A DNA stretch of 64,000 nt, from positions 1 to 64,000 of the forward strand of contig JAFZOK010000024.1 in the NCBI GenBank assembly GCA_017550655.1, given 5' to 3'. Source of the DNA: Bacteroidales bacterium (GTDB lineage: Bacteria; Bacteroidota; Bacteroidia; Bacteroidales; UBA932). The notes under the pieces are model-generated. The model was not told the DNA's origin. It did not search any database and saw only the letters and a program-made list of their open reading frames with translations. Shown in pieces: positions 31,565 to 39,246 of the stretch. How positions within the stretch are numbered: the first letter of the stretch is position 1; each line of letters starts with the position of its first letter. A program made the position numbers and the translations under genes.

Positions 31565-32434
31565 ATGAAGAAAATATTTCTGGCACTTGGTGCCATTACA
31601 ATGCTTTTTGCCTACTCGTGCAAATGCGACAAAGGCGAGCAGCTTGAATTCCTGCCGGAAAACATTACCGCCAAGGGAACTCTTGTGATTGAAGGCGGCG
31701 GAGACCGCATTGCCCCTATACTCAACAAGATAATCGAAAAGGGCGGCGGACCAGAGAAATGCAAGCTTCTCGTGATTCCGTTTGCCAGCCAGCTTGAGGA
31801 TACAGGAGAAAGACAGGCCGCTGAGTTCAGGGCCCTGGGCTGCGAGAACGCGGACTTTATTCTCTGCGAGAAGGATTCCATAGACAATCCTGAAAATCTT
31901 GCCAAACTGGACGGCGTTACCGCCATATTCCTCTCCGGAGGAGACCAGAGCCGTCTTAAGGATTTCCTTAACGGCACAAAGTTCTTTGACAAGATGCTGC
32001 AGATATACAAGGATGGTGGAGTTATCGGCGGAACAAGTGCTGGCGCTGCCATTCAGAGCCGCATTATGCTGACCGGAAGGGCCGCAAATGTCGGACCTGA
32101 CGATGAGGAATCCCCAACTTTCAACGAAATAAAGAGCAACTGGGTCGAGACCAAGGAAGGATTCGGTTTCCTGGACAATATAATCATCGACCAGCATTTC
32201 ATTGCCCGCCGCCGTCAGGTAAGGCTGATAAACGTTCTGTTGGACAACCCTGGATACCGTGGAATCGGCATCGATGAGGAATGTGCGGTTGTGGTTAACC
32301 CGGACAAGACCATCGAGATTGTAGGCACGGGTTGCGCAATGCTTTTCGAGCCTTACAAGAAGGGTGAGGACGGAAGAGGCGCCCACAGCTTCAAGCTCAC
32401 GATTCTCTATCCCGGAGACAAGTATAACATCTAA
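31565..32434 (+). CDS. Cyanophycinase-family lipoprotein (peptidase S51)
   Basis: 289 residues. MKKIFLALGAITMLFAYSC gives a lipobox at Cys19, so the enzyme is exported. The S51 features are complete: GGGDRIAP, FLSGGDQSRL (~123-131), the nucleophile GGTSAGAA (Ser158), IIIDQHFIARRRQVRLI (~207-222) and GIGIDEECAVVV. Cyanophycinases release beta-Asp-Arg dipeptides from cyanophycin and related isopeptide polymers. An envelope-located copy beside a SusCD importer, an M20 peptidase and a YfcC transporter suggests use of external polymer. It is 4 nt after the peptidase gene. Confidence 0.9.
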   Translation: MKKIFLALGAITMLFAYSCKCDKGEQLEFLPENITAKGTLVIEGGGDRIAPILNKIIEKGGGPEKCKLLVIPFASQLEDTGERQAAEFRALGCENADFILCEKDSIDNPENLAKLDGVTAIFLSGGDQSRLKDFLNGTKFFDKMLQIYKDGGVIGGTSAGAAIQSRIMLTGRAANVGPDDEESPTFNEIKSNWVETKEGFGFLDNIIIDQHFIARRRQVRLINVLLDNPGYRGIGIDEECAVVVNPDKTIEIVGTGCAMLFEPYKKGEDGRGAHSFKLTILYPGDKYNI

Positions 32435-32442
32435 AGATTCCT

Positions 32443-32450
32443 TAACTTTG
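32443..32450 (+). promoter_or_regulatory. Possible internal -7 box before the YfcC-type gene
   Basis: TAACTTTG fits the consensus and lies 7 nt before the ATG at 32458. No TTTG at -33, so an internal promoter is uncertain. Confidence 0.3.
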
Positions 32451-32457
32451 AAGCATT

Positions 32458-34026
32458 ATGGCAAAAGCAAAGAAAATACCCCATACATTCGTCATCATAG
32501 GTTCCGTGCTGCTGCTTTGCGGAATCCTGACCTGGATAATTCCGTCCGGAGAGTTTGACCACCAGACCATCACCGTTAACGGGGCGGAAAGAGACGTTAT
32601 AGTAAACGGTTCTTACCACCAGGTAGAAAGCAATCCCCAGAGCTGGCAGATTCTGGGAGCCATTGTGGACGGATTCAAAAGGCAGGCTGCCATAATCGCT
32701 TTTGTGCTTATAATCGGCGGGGCTTTCCAGATTCTCAACAGCAGCCGCGCCATTGATTTTGGAATTCAGTCGTTTCTGAAGAAGGCCCGAAGGCACTGGG
32801 TTATCATCGTAATAACAATGCTTATCTTCAGTGTTTTCGGGGCCGTCTTCGGGATGAGCGAGGAAACTATAGCCTTCATTATAATCTTTGTCCCGATGGC
32901 AATCTCAATGGGGTATGATTCCATTACGGGACTGCTTATGGTTTATGTGGCGGCTCACATAGGGTTGAGCGGAGCCGTCTTCAATCCTTTCACCATCGGA
33001 ATTGCCCAGGGTCTTAGCGGCCTGCCTCTGTTCTCGGGATTCGAGTACAGGATGGTGGTTTGGGTGATCCTTACGCTCCTGATTATCGCCTTCACGCTCT
33101 GGTATGCCGCCAGGGTAAAGAAAAATCCTCAGCTCAGCCCAACCTACAAAATCGACGAATACTGGAGAAAAAGAGAGGAGGAGAGCTCGGCGATGGGGTT
33201 CGAGGAGAAAACTCCTGCCAGCGCCTGGGTCATCTTCATCCTTTCGTCTGCCGTTCTTGTCATTGCCTCTATTCTCTACCCTAAGACAACAGTCAGTTTC
33301 GGAGGCAACGAGGTTACATTTGTATGCATTCCGATTGTCAGTGCCCTGTATGTGATTTTCGGAATCCTGACTCTCAGGAAATCATATCTGTACTTCATAC
33401 TGAGCGTTCTTGCATTCACGATTATCTTCCTGATTATCGGAGTGCTGGGCTATGGCTGGTACGTTAAGGAGATCTGCGCCCTGTTCCTTGGAATGGGAAT
33501 CATTTCCGGTGTTGCAATGGGCAGTTCCGCCAACAAGATTGCCATCGAGTTCATAGGCGGAGCAAAAGACATTCTTTCCGCGGCTTTGATAGTTGGCCTT
33601 GCGGGCGGCATCATTGAGGTGCTCACGGCAGGAAGGGTTATGGACACCATTCTCTATGCTCTGGCCAACACGATGCAGGGAACCAGCCAGGGAGGCACGG
33701 TTTCCATTATGTACGGCATCCAGACGGCCCTGAACCTTTTCATCCCGAGTGGAACCGCCAAGGCAGCCCTGACAATGCCTATTATGGCTCCGTTCTCCGA
33801 TGTGATCGGGCTCAGCCGCCAGGCAACCGTTATGGCCTACCAGTTCGGTGACGGATTCACCAACATGATTACCCCAACATCCGCCGTTCTGATGGGCGTG
33901 CTTGGAGTAGCCAGGATACCTTACGATATCTGGCTCAAATGGTGGTGGAAAGTGCTGCTGGTGTTTATGCTGATAGGCCTTCTGCTCCTGATGCCTACCG
34001 TCTACATGAACCTCAACGGATTCTGA
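32458..34026 (+). CDS. YfcC-family basic amino-acid/peptide transporter
   Basis: 522 residues with 12 or more TM helices. The N-terminus KKIPHTFVIIGSVLLLCGILTWIIPSGEFD and the blocks SEETIAFIIIFVPMAISMGYDSITGLLMVYVAAHIG and AKAALTMPIMAPFSDVIGLSRQATVMAYQFGDGFTNMITPTS are typical of the YfcC/arginine-ornithine-antiporter-like branch of the C4-dicarboxylate/AbgT-related superfamily. It is last in the SusCD-peptidase-cyanophycinase run, so it may take up or exchange the released amino acids or dipeptides. Substrate inferred only. Confidence 0.85.
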   Translation: MAKAKKIPHTFVIIGSVLLLCGILTWIIPSGEFDHQTITVNGAERDVIVNGSYHQVESNPQSWQILGAIVDGFKRQAAIIAFVLIIGGAFQILNSSRAIDFGIQSFLKKARRHWVIIVITMLIFSVFGAVFGMSEETIAFIIIFVPMAISMGYDSITGLLMVYVAAHIGLSGAVFNPFTIGIAQGLSGLPLFSGFEYRMVVWVILTLLIIAFTLWYAARVKKNPQLSPTYKIDEYWRKREEESSAMGFEEKTPASAWVIFILSSAVLVIASILYPKTTVSFGGNEVTFVCIPIVSALYVIFGILTLRKSYLYFILSVLAFTIIFLIIGVLGYGWYVKEICALFLGMGIISGVAMGSSANKIAIEFIGGAKDILSAALIVGLAGGIIEVLTAGRVMDTILYALANTMQGTSQGGTVSIMYGIQTALNLFIPSGTAKAALTMPIMAPFSDVIGLSRQATVMAYQFGDGFTNMITPTSAVLMGVLGVARIPYDIWLKWWWKVLLVFMLIGLLLLMPTVYMNLNGF

Positions 34027-34029
34027 TTC

Positions 34030-34530
34030 CTATAGAATTTTCTGATAGGCGAGCCGTTCGTCTCCGTTTGCAAGATATATGATGCCGCAATATGTGAATC
34101 CTTCCTTGAGGATAAGGTGCTGCATTATCCTGTTGTCGCGATGTGTGTCAATCCTGATGTTTGGATCCTGATAGAAACACCAGTCCATAATGGACTTGAA
34201 CACTCCGTGCACTTCCGGAAAACTCCCGATCCTGTGGATTACGTGGTAGGGCAGGGTGTCATCCAGCCATTTCCCCTCATAGATGTTTTTGTAGGTGGGT
34301 TCCGGAGACGGAACAAAGGCAAAGTATCCCACGATATCCTCTCCGTCACAAACCACATATCCGCAACCTTTTTCAATATCGCCGAGTATTGCTTCTTCTG
34401 ACGGATAGCCTCCGGTCCACTGGTTCAGGTTGCCACTGGAACGCATGATCTTCTTGGCGGCGGAAAGAACTTCCATTATCCGTGGAAGCCGGGAAGCACG
34501 GGCCTGGAGTATGTTTCTGCCGGAAGCCAT
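34030..34530 (-). CDS. GNAT-family N-acetyltransferase
   Basis: 166 residues with a GNAT core: CGYVVCDGEDIVGYFAFVPS, a central beta bulge (YHVIHRIGSFPEVHGVFKSIMDW) and IRIDTHRDNRIMQHLILKEGFTYCGIIYL, the usual ending of the fold. The canonical Q/RxxGxG/A loop is degenerate (PEVHGVF), as in several Bacteroidota members. The acceptor is unknown. It ends 3 nt from the convergent transporter gene and starts 1 nt after the upstream gene. Confidence 0.8.
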   Translation of the reverse strand: MASGRNILQARASRLPRIMEVLSAAKKIMRSSGNLNQWTGGYPSEEAILGDIEKGCGYVVCDGEDIVGYFAFVPSPEPTYKNIYEGKWLDDTLPYHVIHRIGSFPEVHGVFKSIMDWCFYQDPNIRIDTHRDNRIMQHLILKEGFTYCGIIYLANGDERLAYQKIL

Positions 34531-34531
34531 C

Positions 34532-34936
34532 CTAGATTACAGGTTTGGGTTCTGCAAGGAGCGGGAACTGCCGGTAAATATTATCCTTGTCCTTGACGTA
34601 AACGTGGCCAAGGATTCCGAAGGAAACCCTCTTCCAGGAAATCCTCTTTTGAGGTTCTTCGGGCTCTTCCGGTATGTAACCTAAGCTGAAAAGACCGTAT
34701 CCCATGACCTTGAGGCTAGGGTTCACAGCGGTATTGTAGAAGTTGTAATTAGCTTCCTTGAAGGATTTGGCAGCATCGCCGAGCAAGTTAAGCTTGGCTT
34801 TAGTTATCAGGGAATTGCCGATGGCATCTATGATGGCTTCCCTGTGAGCCTTTCTTCCTGGGCATGTAATAAGCAATACTGCAACTGCTATTACCAGGAT
34901 TGCGCACAATATCAGTTTGGTCTTCTTTGCTTTCAT
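34532..34936 (-). CDS. Hypothetical single-pass membrane protein (DUF4359-like)
   Basis: 134 residues. N-terminal TM helix (LILCAILVIAVAVLLITC) followed by PGRKAHREAIIDAIGNSLITKAK, a region that reminds me of DUF4359 proteins, and a C-terminal KRVSFGILGHVYVKDKDNIYRQ. Role unknown. It precedes the GNAT gene by 1 nt, so they form a two-gene unit with a -7 box at 34956-34963. Confidence 0.7.
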   Translation of the reverse strand: MKAKKTKLILCAILVIAVAVLLITCPGRKAHREAIIDAIGNSLITKAKLNLLGDAAKSFKEANYNFYNTAVNPSLKVMGYGLFSLGYIPEEPEEPQKRISWKRVSFGILGHVYVKDKDNIYRQFPLLAEPKPVI

Positions 34937-34955
34937 AATTTCTTTCTCCGCGATG

Positions 34956-34963
34956 CAAATTTA
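34956..34963 (-). promoter_or_regulatory. -7 box for the 34936 -> 34030 pair
   Basis: TAAATTTG on the minus strand, 19 nt upstream of the ATG at 34936. No CAAA (minus TTTG) at the -33 distance. Confidence 0.45.
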
Positions 34964-35024
34964 GCACTTTGCTTTTAACCTTTTGACCTTTTTGTCATCA
35001 TAATAGTGTAACAACCGGGAAAAG

Positions 35025-35576
35025 ATGCCAGACAAAACTCAAGATATGGAGATAAGGGCAATGCTCGCAGACCCGTCTTTGAAAGAGAAGGGATTCCGTC
35101 TGCTGATGCAGCGCTACGGCAAGGCTTTGTACTGGCATATCAGGAGGATAGTGGTCTCCCACGACGACGCTGAGGATGCCCTTCAAGAGACAGCCATCAA
35201 GATTTTCCGGAGCACGGACTCTTATCGCGGAGAAGGGAAACTTACTTCCTGGATATACAGGATAGCAACCAACGAGGCTCTTCAGGTGCTGAGGAAAAGG
35301 GCAGGGCTGTTCCACAGCATAGATTCCCTTAGTCCGCAGTTGCTATCCACTCTGGAAGAAGAGGCTCAGGTTGATGCGGACAAGGCGGTGTTGGCATTGC
35401 AGAAGGCCTTGATTGGGCTCCCCTCCCAGCAGAGGATAGTGTTCACTATGAGATACTACGATGACCTCACCTATGAGGAAATCGCTGAGGCAACAGGAAA
35501 AAGCGTCGGGACACTTAAGGTCAACTACCACTACGCATACGAAAAAGTAAAGAAATACCTTCAGGAGAATATATGA
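35025..35576 (+). CDS. RNA polymerase sigma-70 factor (ECF)
   Basis: 183 residues. Region 2 is HDDAEDALQETAIKIFRSTDSYRGEGKLTSWIYRIATNEAL, and region 4 is ALIGLPSQQRIVFTMRYYDDLTYEEIAEATGKSVGTLKVNYHYAYEKVKKYL. It belongs with the sigma factors that control envelope-stress responses and differs from the SusCD-linked sigma at 23020. It overlaps the next gene by 4 nt (ATGA). Confidence 0.93.
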   Translation: MPDKTQDMEIRAMLADPSLKEKGFRLLMQRYGKALYWHIRRIVVSHDDAEDALQETAIKIFRSTDSYRGEGKLTSWIYRIATNEALQVLRKRAGLFHSIDSLSPQLLSTLEEEAQVDADKAVLALQKALIGLPSQQRIVFTMRYYDDLTYEEIAEATGKSVGTLKVNYHYAYEKVKKYLQENI

Positions 35577-35899
35577 TGGAAAAGATGGATAATAAATCAA
35601 GACAGATGCCTTACTCCGAAACTGAGGAGTATCTGGATAATCTGGTTTCCAGGGTGACGGACAAGGCTGTTGAAGCGGGAAAGACTCAGAAGAAATCTTT
35701 CCGCCCGCTGTGGATAGCTGCAAGCCTTGCAGCTGCGGCAGCCATCCTGCTGTTTGTCTTAATCGGAAGAGGAGTGGAGAATACGGAAGGCCCTATAGAC
35801 AAGTATCTTGCAAGTCTTTCTGACGAAGAATTGTTGCAGCTTACCTCCTACGAGATTGAAGAGTGGGAAGAAGCGGATGCATATCAGATAGAGTATTAA
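35573..35899 (+). CDS. Probable membrane anti-sigma factor
   Basis: 108 residues. A charged N-terminal half (SETEEYLDNLVSRVTDKAVEAG) precedes one TM helix (LWIAASLAAAAAILLFVLIG) and a short acidic C-terminus. It is translationally coupled to the sigma gene and precedes a Spy-like periplasmic protein, the usual layout of a sigma/anti-sigma/sensor trio. No anti-sigma motif (for example a zinc-binding HxxxCxxC) is visible, so the role rests on context. Confidence 0.7.
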   Translation: MMEKMDNKSRQMPYSETEEYLDNLVSRVTDKAVEAGKTQKKSFRPLWIAASLAAAAAILLFVLIGRGVENTEGPIDKYLASLSDEELLQLTSYEIEEWEEADAYQIEY

Positions 35900-35928
35900 A
35901 TAGTTGTTTGATTAAAAATATGGTTATT

Positions 35929-36528
35929 ATGAAGAAAAAGAGTTTGATTTTTATCGCGATGCTGCTGGTGTCATTCACTATGGCAGCCCAGGATGGCAAG
36001 AAGGAGGATATGAAGGAGAAGTTCTTCCAGGCCAAGGTTAAGGAAATGGTTTACCGTCTGGACATCACAGATGAGCAGAAACCTGAGTTCGTAAAGGTTT
36101 ACAGGGCATACACGGACGCTATGAGAGAGGCTTTTGGAGAAGGAAGGCCAAATCGTCCGATGCCTCCAAAAGGCGAGGTGAAGAAAGGAGAAAAGCCTCA
36201 GGCAAATCAGGCTGAGGCAAAGCCTGAGCGTAAGCAACTCACAACGGAGGAGGTTGTGAAGATGGAAAAGGAAAAGGCTGAAAGGCAGCAGAGAGTCCAG
36301 GCCGTCAAACTCCAGTACATCGATGAGTTTGCCAAGGTTCTTGACGCTAAGCAGCTCTCCCGCTTCTTCAACGTTGAGGCTCAGATCCAGAATAAGCTCA
36401 GGACAAAGCAGCAGGGAGCCCGCAACGGCAAGGGCATGCGTCCGGGTAACGGCCCTCGCCCAGGCAAGGGACAGCGTCCTGCTCCAAGAGGCCCTCGTCC
36501 AGCAGACGAACCTCAGACCACCGAGTAA
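35929..36528 (+). CDS. Spy/CpxP-like periplasmic protein
   Basis: 199 residues from MKKKSLIFIAMLLVSFTMAAQ (signal peptide). A helical, charged body has LTxxQ-like stretches (LDITDEQKPEFVKVYRAY, LDAKQLSRFFNVEAQIQ). The C-terminal tail is Gly/Pro/Arg-rich (RPGNGPRPGKGQRPAPRGP). Family members act as periplasmic chaperones or signal modulators in envelope stress. The start was moved 66 nt downstream of the longest ORF because the signal peptide begins there. Confidence 0.8.
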   Translation: MKKKSLIFIAMLLVSFTMAAQDGKKEDMKEKFFQAKVKEMVYRLDITDEQKPEFVKVYRAYTDAMREAFGEGRPNRPMPPKGEVKKGEKPQANQAEAKPERKQLTTEEVVKMEKEKAERQQRVQAVKLQYIDEFAKVLDAKQLSRFFNVEAQIQNKLRTKQQGARNGKGMRPGNGPRPGKGQRPAPRGPRPADEPQTTE

Positions 36529-36542
36529 GAGATGATTTGTCT

Positions 36543-37313
36543 ATGGGGAAAAGGTATCAAATAGCAGCGTTATTCTTCTGCCTGGCAATGGTTTCATGCA
36601 GCAAAAGCAGCAACTCCATCGAGCCGGAAAAGGAGACTCCAAAAGAGGACACGCCGCAACAGATAACTTTCACAAAGGAGAGCGGTACTTTTGCGGGTAC
36701 CGCCCTTCCTTATCGCAAGGCTTTGATAAATAGCGGTAAAGAGGGGAAGAATATACTCGTGCTTTATCTCCACGGAGGTTCAGCCAAAGGATCCGACAAC
36801 GAAAAGCAGATTGCGGAGCCTGGCGTTACATCCGTTTCCGAATACCTTAAGAACGCCGGGGCTAAAGCCGTGATGATTGTTCCGCAATGTCCGTCTTCCG
36901 GCAACTGGGACGGGGCGTCAATCCAGCCTGCAGTCAAGGCTCTGTTGGACAATGTGGCGGCAGGTTCCAATGTAAATTCCTCCAAAATTTTTGTTTTGGG
37001 CGGTTCAATGGGAGGAACAGGGACCTGGGCACTGGTAAACGCTTATCCTACTCTTTTTGCTGCAGCTATGCCTTGTGCCGGCAATCCGTCCAAGTGCAAT
37101 TCGTCAAACGTGGCCAAGACTCCCGTCTATGCCGTAATGGGAACGTCTGACAACATAATGAGCGTGGAAACTGTTCAAACTTTCATCGCTGAGCTGGATA
37201 AACTCGGAGGCAAGACGAAGCTTGATGTGGTAACAGGCTGGACTCACGATCAGACCTGCAAGCAGAGCTACACATCCACCCGTCTTCAGTGGCTCTTCTC
37301 CCAGTCGAGATAA
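36543..37313 (+). CDS. Secreted alpha/beta hydrolase (esterase/depolymerase-like lipoprotein)
   Basis: 256 residues from MGKRYQIAALFFCLAMVSC, a lipoprotein signal. The catalytic triad is visible: nucleophile in LGGSMGGTGTW (GxSxG), Asp in MGTSDNIMS and His in GWTHDQTC. NILVLYLHGGSAKGSD near residue 80 gives the oxyanion region. It resembles the esterase/PHB-depolymerase-like hydrolases of Bacteroidota. The substrate is unknown. It lies 14 nt after the Spy-like gene. Confidence 0.85.
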   Translation: MGKRYQIAALFFCLAMVSCSKSSNSIEPEKETPKEDTPQQITFTKESGTFAGTALPYRKALINSGKEGKNILVLYLHGGSAKGSDNEKQIAEPGVTSVSEYLKNAGAKAVMIVPQCPSSGNWDGASIQPAVKALLDNVAAGSNVNSSKIFVLGGSMGGTGTWALVNAYPTLFAAAMPCAGNPSKCNSSNVAKTPVYAVMGTSDNIMSVETVQTFIAELDKLGGKTKLDVVTGWTHDQTCKQSYTSTRLQWLFSQSR

Positions 37314-37315
37314 CT

Positions 37316-38188
37316 TTACTTTAGGGAGAATCTCCACAATTTGGAATGTCGCGGTTGCTTGGGCGTATGGAAAATGACATACGCCCATTTTCCGTGTATG
37401 TCTATTCCTTCTGGCTCGTCATTCAAGTCGTTGAGATTGGCTGTTCTTTCTATCTGCTTTGTCTTCAGATTGACTATGTGCAGAAGCCTGTCATGAGGAG
37501 GATAGCCGTCCGGCAGAAAAGCATAGTCTCCCATCACGAAACTCCCCTGCCAGATATTGATTCCGCTCTCTATTCTCGTAACATCCAGCACGTCCGAGTC
37601 CTTGAGATGCACCTCCCCGTTCTCGTCTGAATCGGAGAGTTTCGGCATCCTGAATTTCTTCAGCAGCTTGAAGTCTCCGTTCCTTCCTCCATACGTGTAT
37701 ATGAAGCCGTTCTTCACATCTGCGCACCAGTCAATCGAGCCCGGATAATCCGTTCCCTCATAATAGATCTTCTGCACTATCTTGCTGCCTTCCAGGGTTA
37801 TGTCGGTGACAAGGCAGGCATGCTTCCCTCTGCATTCAGATACATATAGCAGCGGGTACTTTGACTTGCGGGAATATTTCTCCTTTCCGAAGAAAGCGTT
37901 GTTACAGTGCGAAGTGTTTCCTTCCATCATATATGCCGCAACCAGAGCCTTTTTCTTCATATCGTAGATGCAGCACATCCCCTTGTCGTGAAGCACCACC
38001 GCATAATTCTTATACATTGCTAGCCCCTGCGTGGAGCCCTTGATCTCCACATCCTCCGGGGTCCAGTCCGCAAAATCTGCAATCAGCTGCTGACTAAGCG
38101 GAACCTTGCCCGCATCCTTTATCTTAACCTGAGAAAATGCTATGCTGCTCACGAAGAGCACTACAAGAAGAAAAACCGTTCTTTTCAT
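37316..38188 (-). CDS. Secreted hypothetical protein, probably beta-propeller
   Basis: 290 residues. Signal peptide MKRTVFLLVVLFVSSIAFSQ. The rest has a repeating strand pattern of LAMYKNYAVVLHDKGMCCIYD, PLLYVSECRGKHACLVTDI and LLHIVNLKTKQIERTANLND, suggestive of WD40-like or six-bladed propeller repeats. No catalytic motif was recognised. Convergent with the esterase gene, 2 nt apart, and preceded by a TACCTTTG box. Confidence 0.7.
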   Translation of the reverse strand: MKRTVFLLVVLFVSSIAFSQVKIKDAGKVPLSQQLIADFADWTPEDVEIKGSTQGLAMYKNYAVVLHDKGMCCIYDMKKKALVAAYMMEGNTSHCNNAFFGKEKYSRKSKYPLLYVSECRGKHACLVTDITLEGSKIVQKIYYEGTDYPGSIDWCADVKNGFIYTYGGRNGDFKLLKKFRMPKLSDSDENGEVHLKDSDVLDVTRIESGINIWQGSFVMGDYAFLPDGYPPHDRLLHIVNLKTKQIERTANLNDLNDEPEGIDIHGKWAYVIFHTPKQPRHSKLWRFSLK

Positions 38189-38207
38189 ATATCGTTGAAT
38201 TATATCT

Positions 38208-38215
38208 CAAAGGTA
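38208..38215 (-). promoter_or_regulatory. -7 box for the secreted hypothetical gene
   Basis: TACCTTTG on the minus strand, 19 nt before the ATG at 38188. -33 element unclear. Confidence 0.5.
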
Positions 38216-38235
38216 CTCAAATCTCGACAAAAAAG

Positions 38236-38358
38236 AGGCTGCAATGTTAATGCCTGACAGTCAGCCTATTAAACAATATTCCTCGGTCGAAAATAGCCGA
38301 GGGATATTGCGCTATTGGCTGATTTTCAGCACTATCCGTTGCAGCGGATAGACAGTGC
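38236..38358 (-). terminator. Structured 3' region of tonB ending in an intrinsic terminator
   Basis: Three stems follow the tonB stop. Nearest the stop is an imperfect hairpin at 38329-38358 (core CTATCCG/CGGATAG). Next is a 13-bp stem at 38274-38309 (core CCTCGG/CCGAGG, one wobble). Last is AGGCTG/CAGCCT (38236-38268), followed on the minus strand by a T run, the likely terminator. Confidence 0.55.
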
Positions 38359-38368
38359 CAATTGAGAG

Positions 38369-39061
38369 TTACCTCATCTGGAAAATAATAGGGAAGGTGT
38401 ACTTTACCTTTACGGCCTTGCCTCTCTGCTTTCCAGGACTCCATTTCGGAGATTTGGAAATAACCCTGACGGCCTCTTTGTCGAGAGTGGAGTCTGCTCC
38501 CCTCAATACCAGAACATCCTTTACGCTGCCGTCCTTGTCTATGGTGAACTGTACGGTAACTCTTCCCTGGATGCCATTTTCGATGGCCAGTTCCGGATAT
38601 ACGATGTTGTTGTAAACCCATTTGGTGAAGTCGTTAGCGTCTCCGCCCTGGAAGGTAGGCTTGTCCTCAACGATGGCAAATGGAATGAACTCTTCAACCT
38701 CCTCTTCCTCAGTCTTGTTGGACTGCTCTATATACGGAACAATCTTTATCGGCTCGGTGTTGTCATCCGGACTGATGAATTCAGTGTTGATCTTCACGTC
38801 GTTTTCCACGATCTGGAGATCCTCGCTGATTACAGGCTCCTTGATGTTCTCCGGAGGAGGGGGAGTTTCCTGCTGGGTGATAGGAATTGTTTCATCATCG
38901 ATGAGGGATATTCTTCCGGCAGAAATCGATGCTACTTCCTTGGTGGCGGTGTTCCACTCGAAGGAGGTCAGTACAACCGCAAGTGCTGCGATAAGCCCAA
39001 TCTCAAAGAACATCGTTCTTTTGTTTTCCAGGCTGGCTCTGCTGTTTTTCTTTGCTTCCAT
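38369..39061 (-). CDS. tonB: Energy transducer TonB
   Basis: 230 residues. The N-terminal cytoplasmic segment and a TM helix (FFEIGLIAALAVVLTSFEW) are followed by a Pro/Glu-rich linker (PPPPENIKEPV) and a C-terminal TonB domain: FTKWVYNNIVYPELAIENGIQGRVTVQFTIDKDGSVKDVLVLRG and VKYTFPIIFQMR. It transmits proton-motive force to SusC-type transporters. The upstream region holds phased repeats and an inverted repeat that are described separately. Confidence 0.92.
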   Translation of the reverse strand: MEAKKNSRASLENKRTMFFEIGLIAALAVVLTSFEWNTATKEVASISAGRISLIDDETIPITQQETPPPPENIKEPVISEDLQIVENDVKINTEFISPDDNTEPIKIVPYIEQSNKTEEEEVEEFIPFAIVEDKPTFQGGDANDFTKWVYNNIVYPELAIENGIQGRVTVQFTIDKDGSVKDVLVLRGADSTLDKEAVRVISKSPKWSPGKQRGKAVKVKYTFPIIFQMR

Positions 39062-39082
39062 AATAATAAGTTTTTATGTTTT

Positions 39083-39123
39083 GAAATGATATCCGCTAAT
39101 GTTTCCATTGCAAATATCATTTC
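39083..39123. repeat. 10-bp inverted repeat in the tonB promoter region
   Basis: GAAATGATAT (39083-39092) and ATATCATTTC (39114-39123), 21 bp between them, surround the probable tonB leader. A minus-strand ATATTTG (39111-39117) inside the distal arm is the best -7 candidate. Confidence 0.5.
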
Positions 39124-39176
39124 ACAAAGCGCGGTTGCAAAGAAATGTGTATCAATAAATTATCAATGTTGAGAAT

Positions 39177-39237
39177 CCTCAATTCAATATCAAAGGATCC
39201 TCAAAAACACCTCAAATTTGCATCAAGAAAACCTCAA
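39177..39237. promoter_or_regulatory. Four CCTCAA direct repeats phased at 22, 11 and 22 bp
   Basis: CCTCAA starts at 39177, 39199, 39210 and 39232. The spacings are whole turns of the helix, as for tandem response-regulator boxes. They lie 116-176 bp upstream of the tonB ATG and downstream of the 39247-40389 gene. Confidence 0.55.
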
Positions 39238-39246
39238 ATTTGAGTT

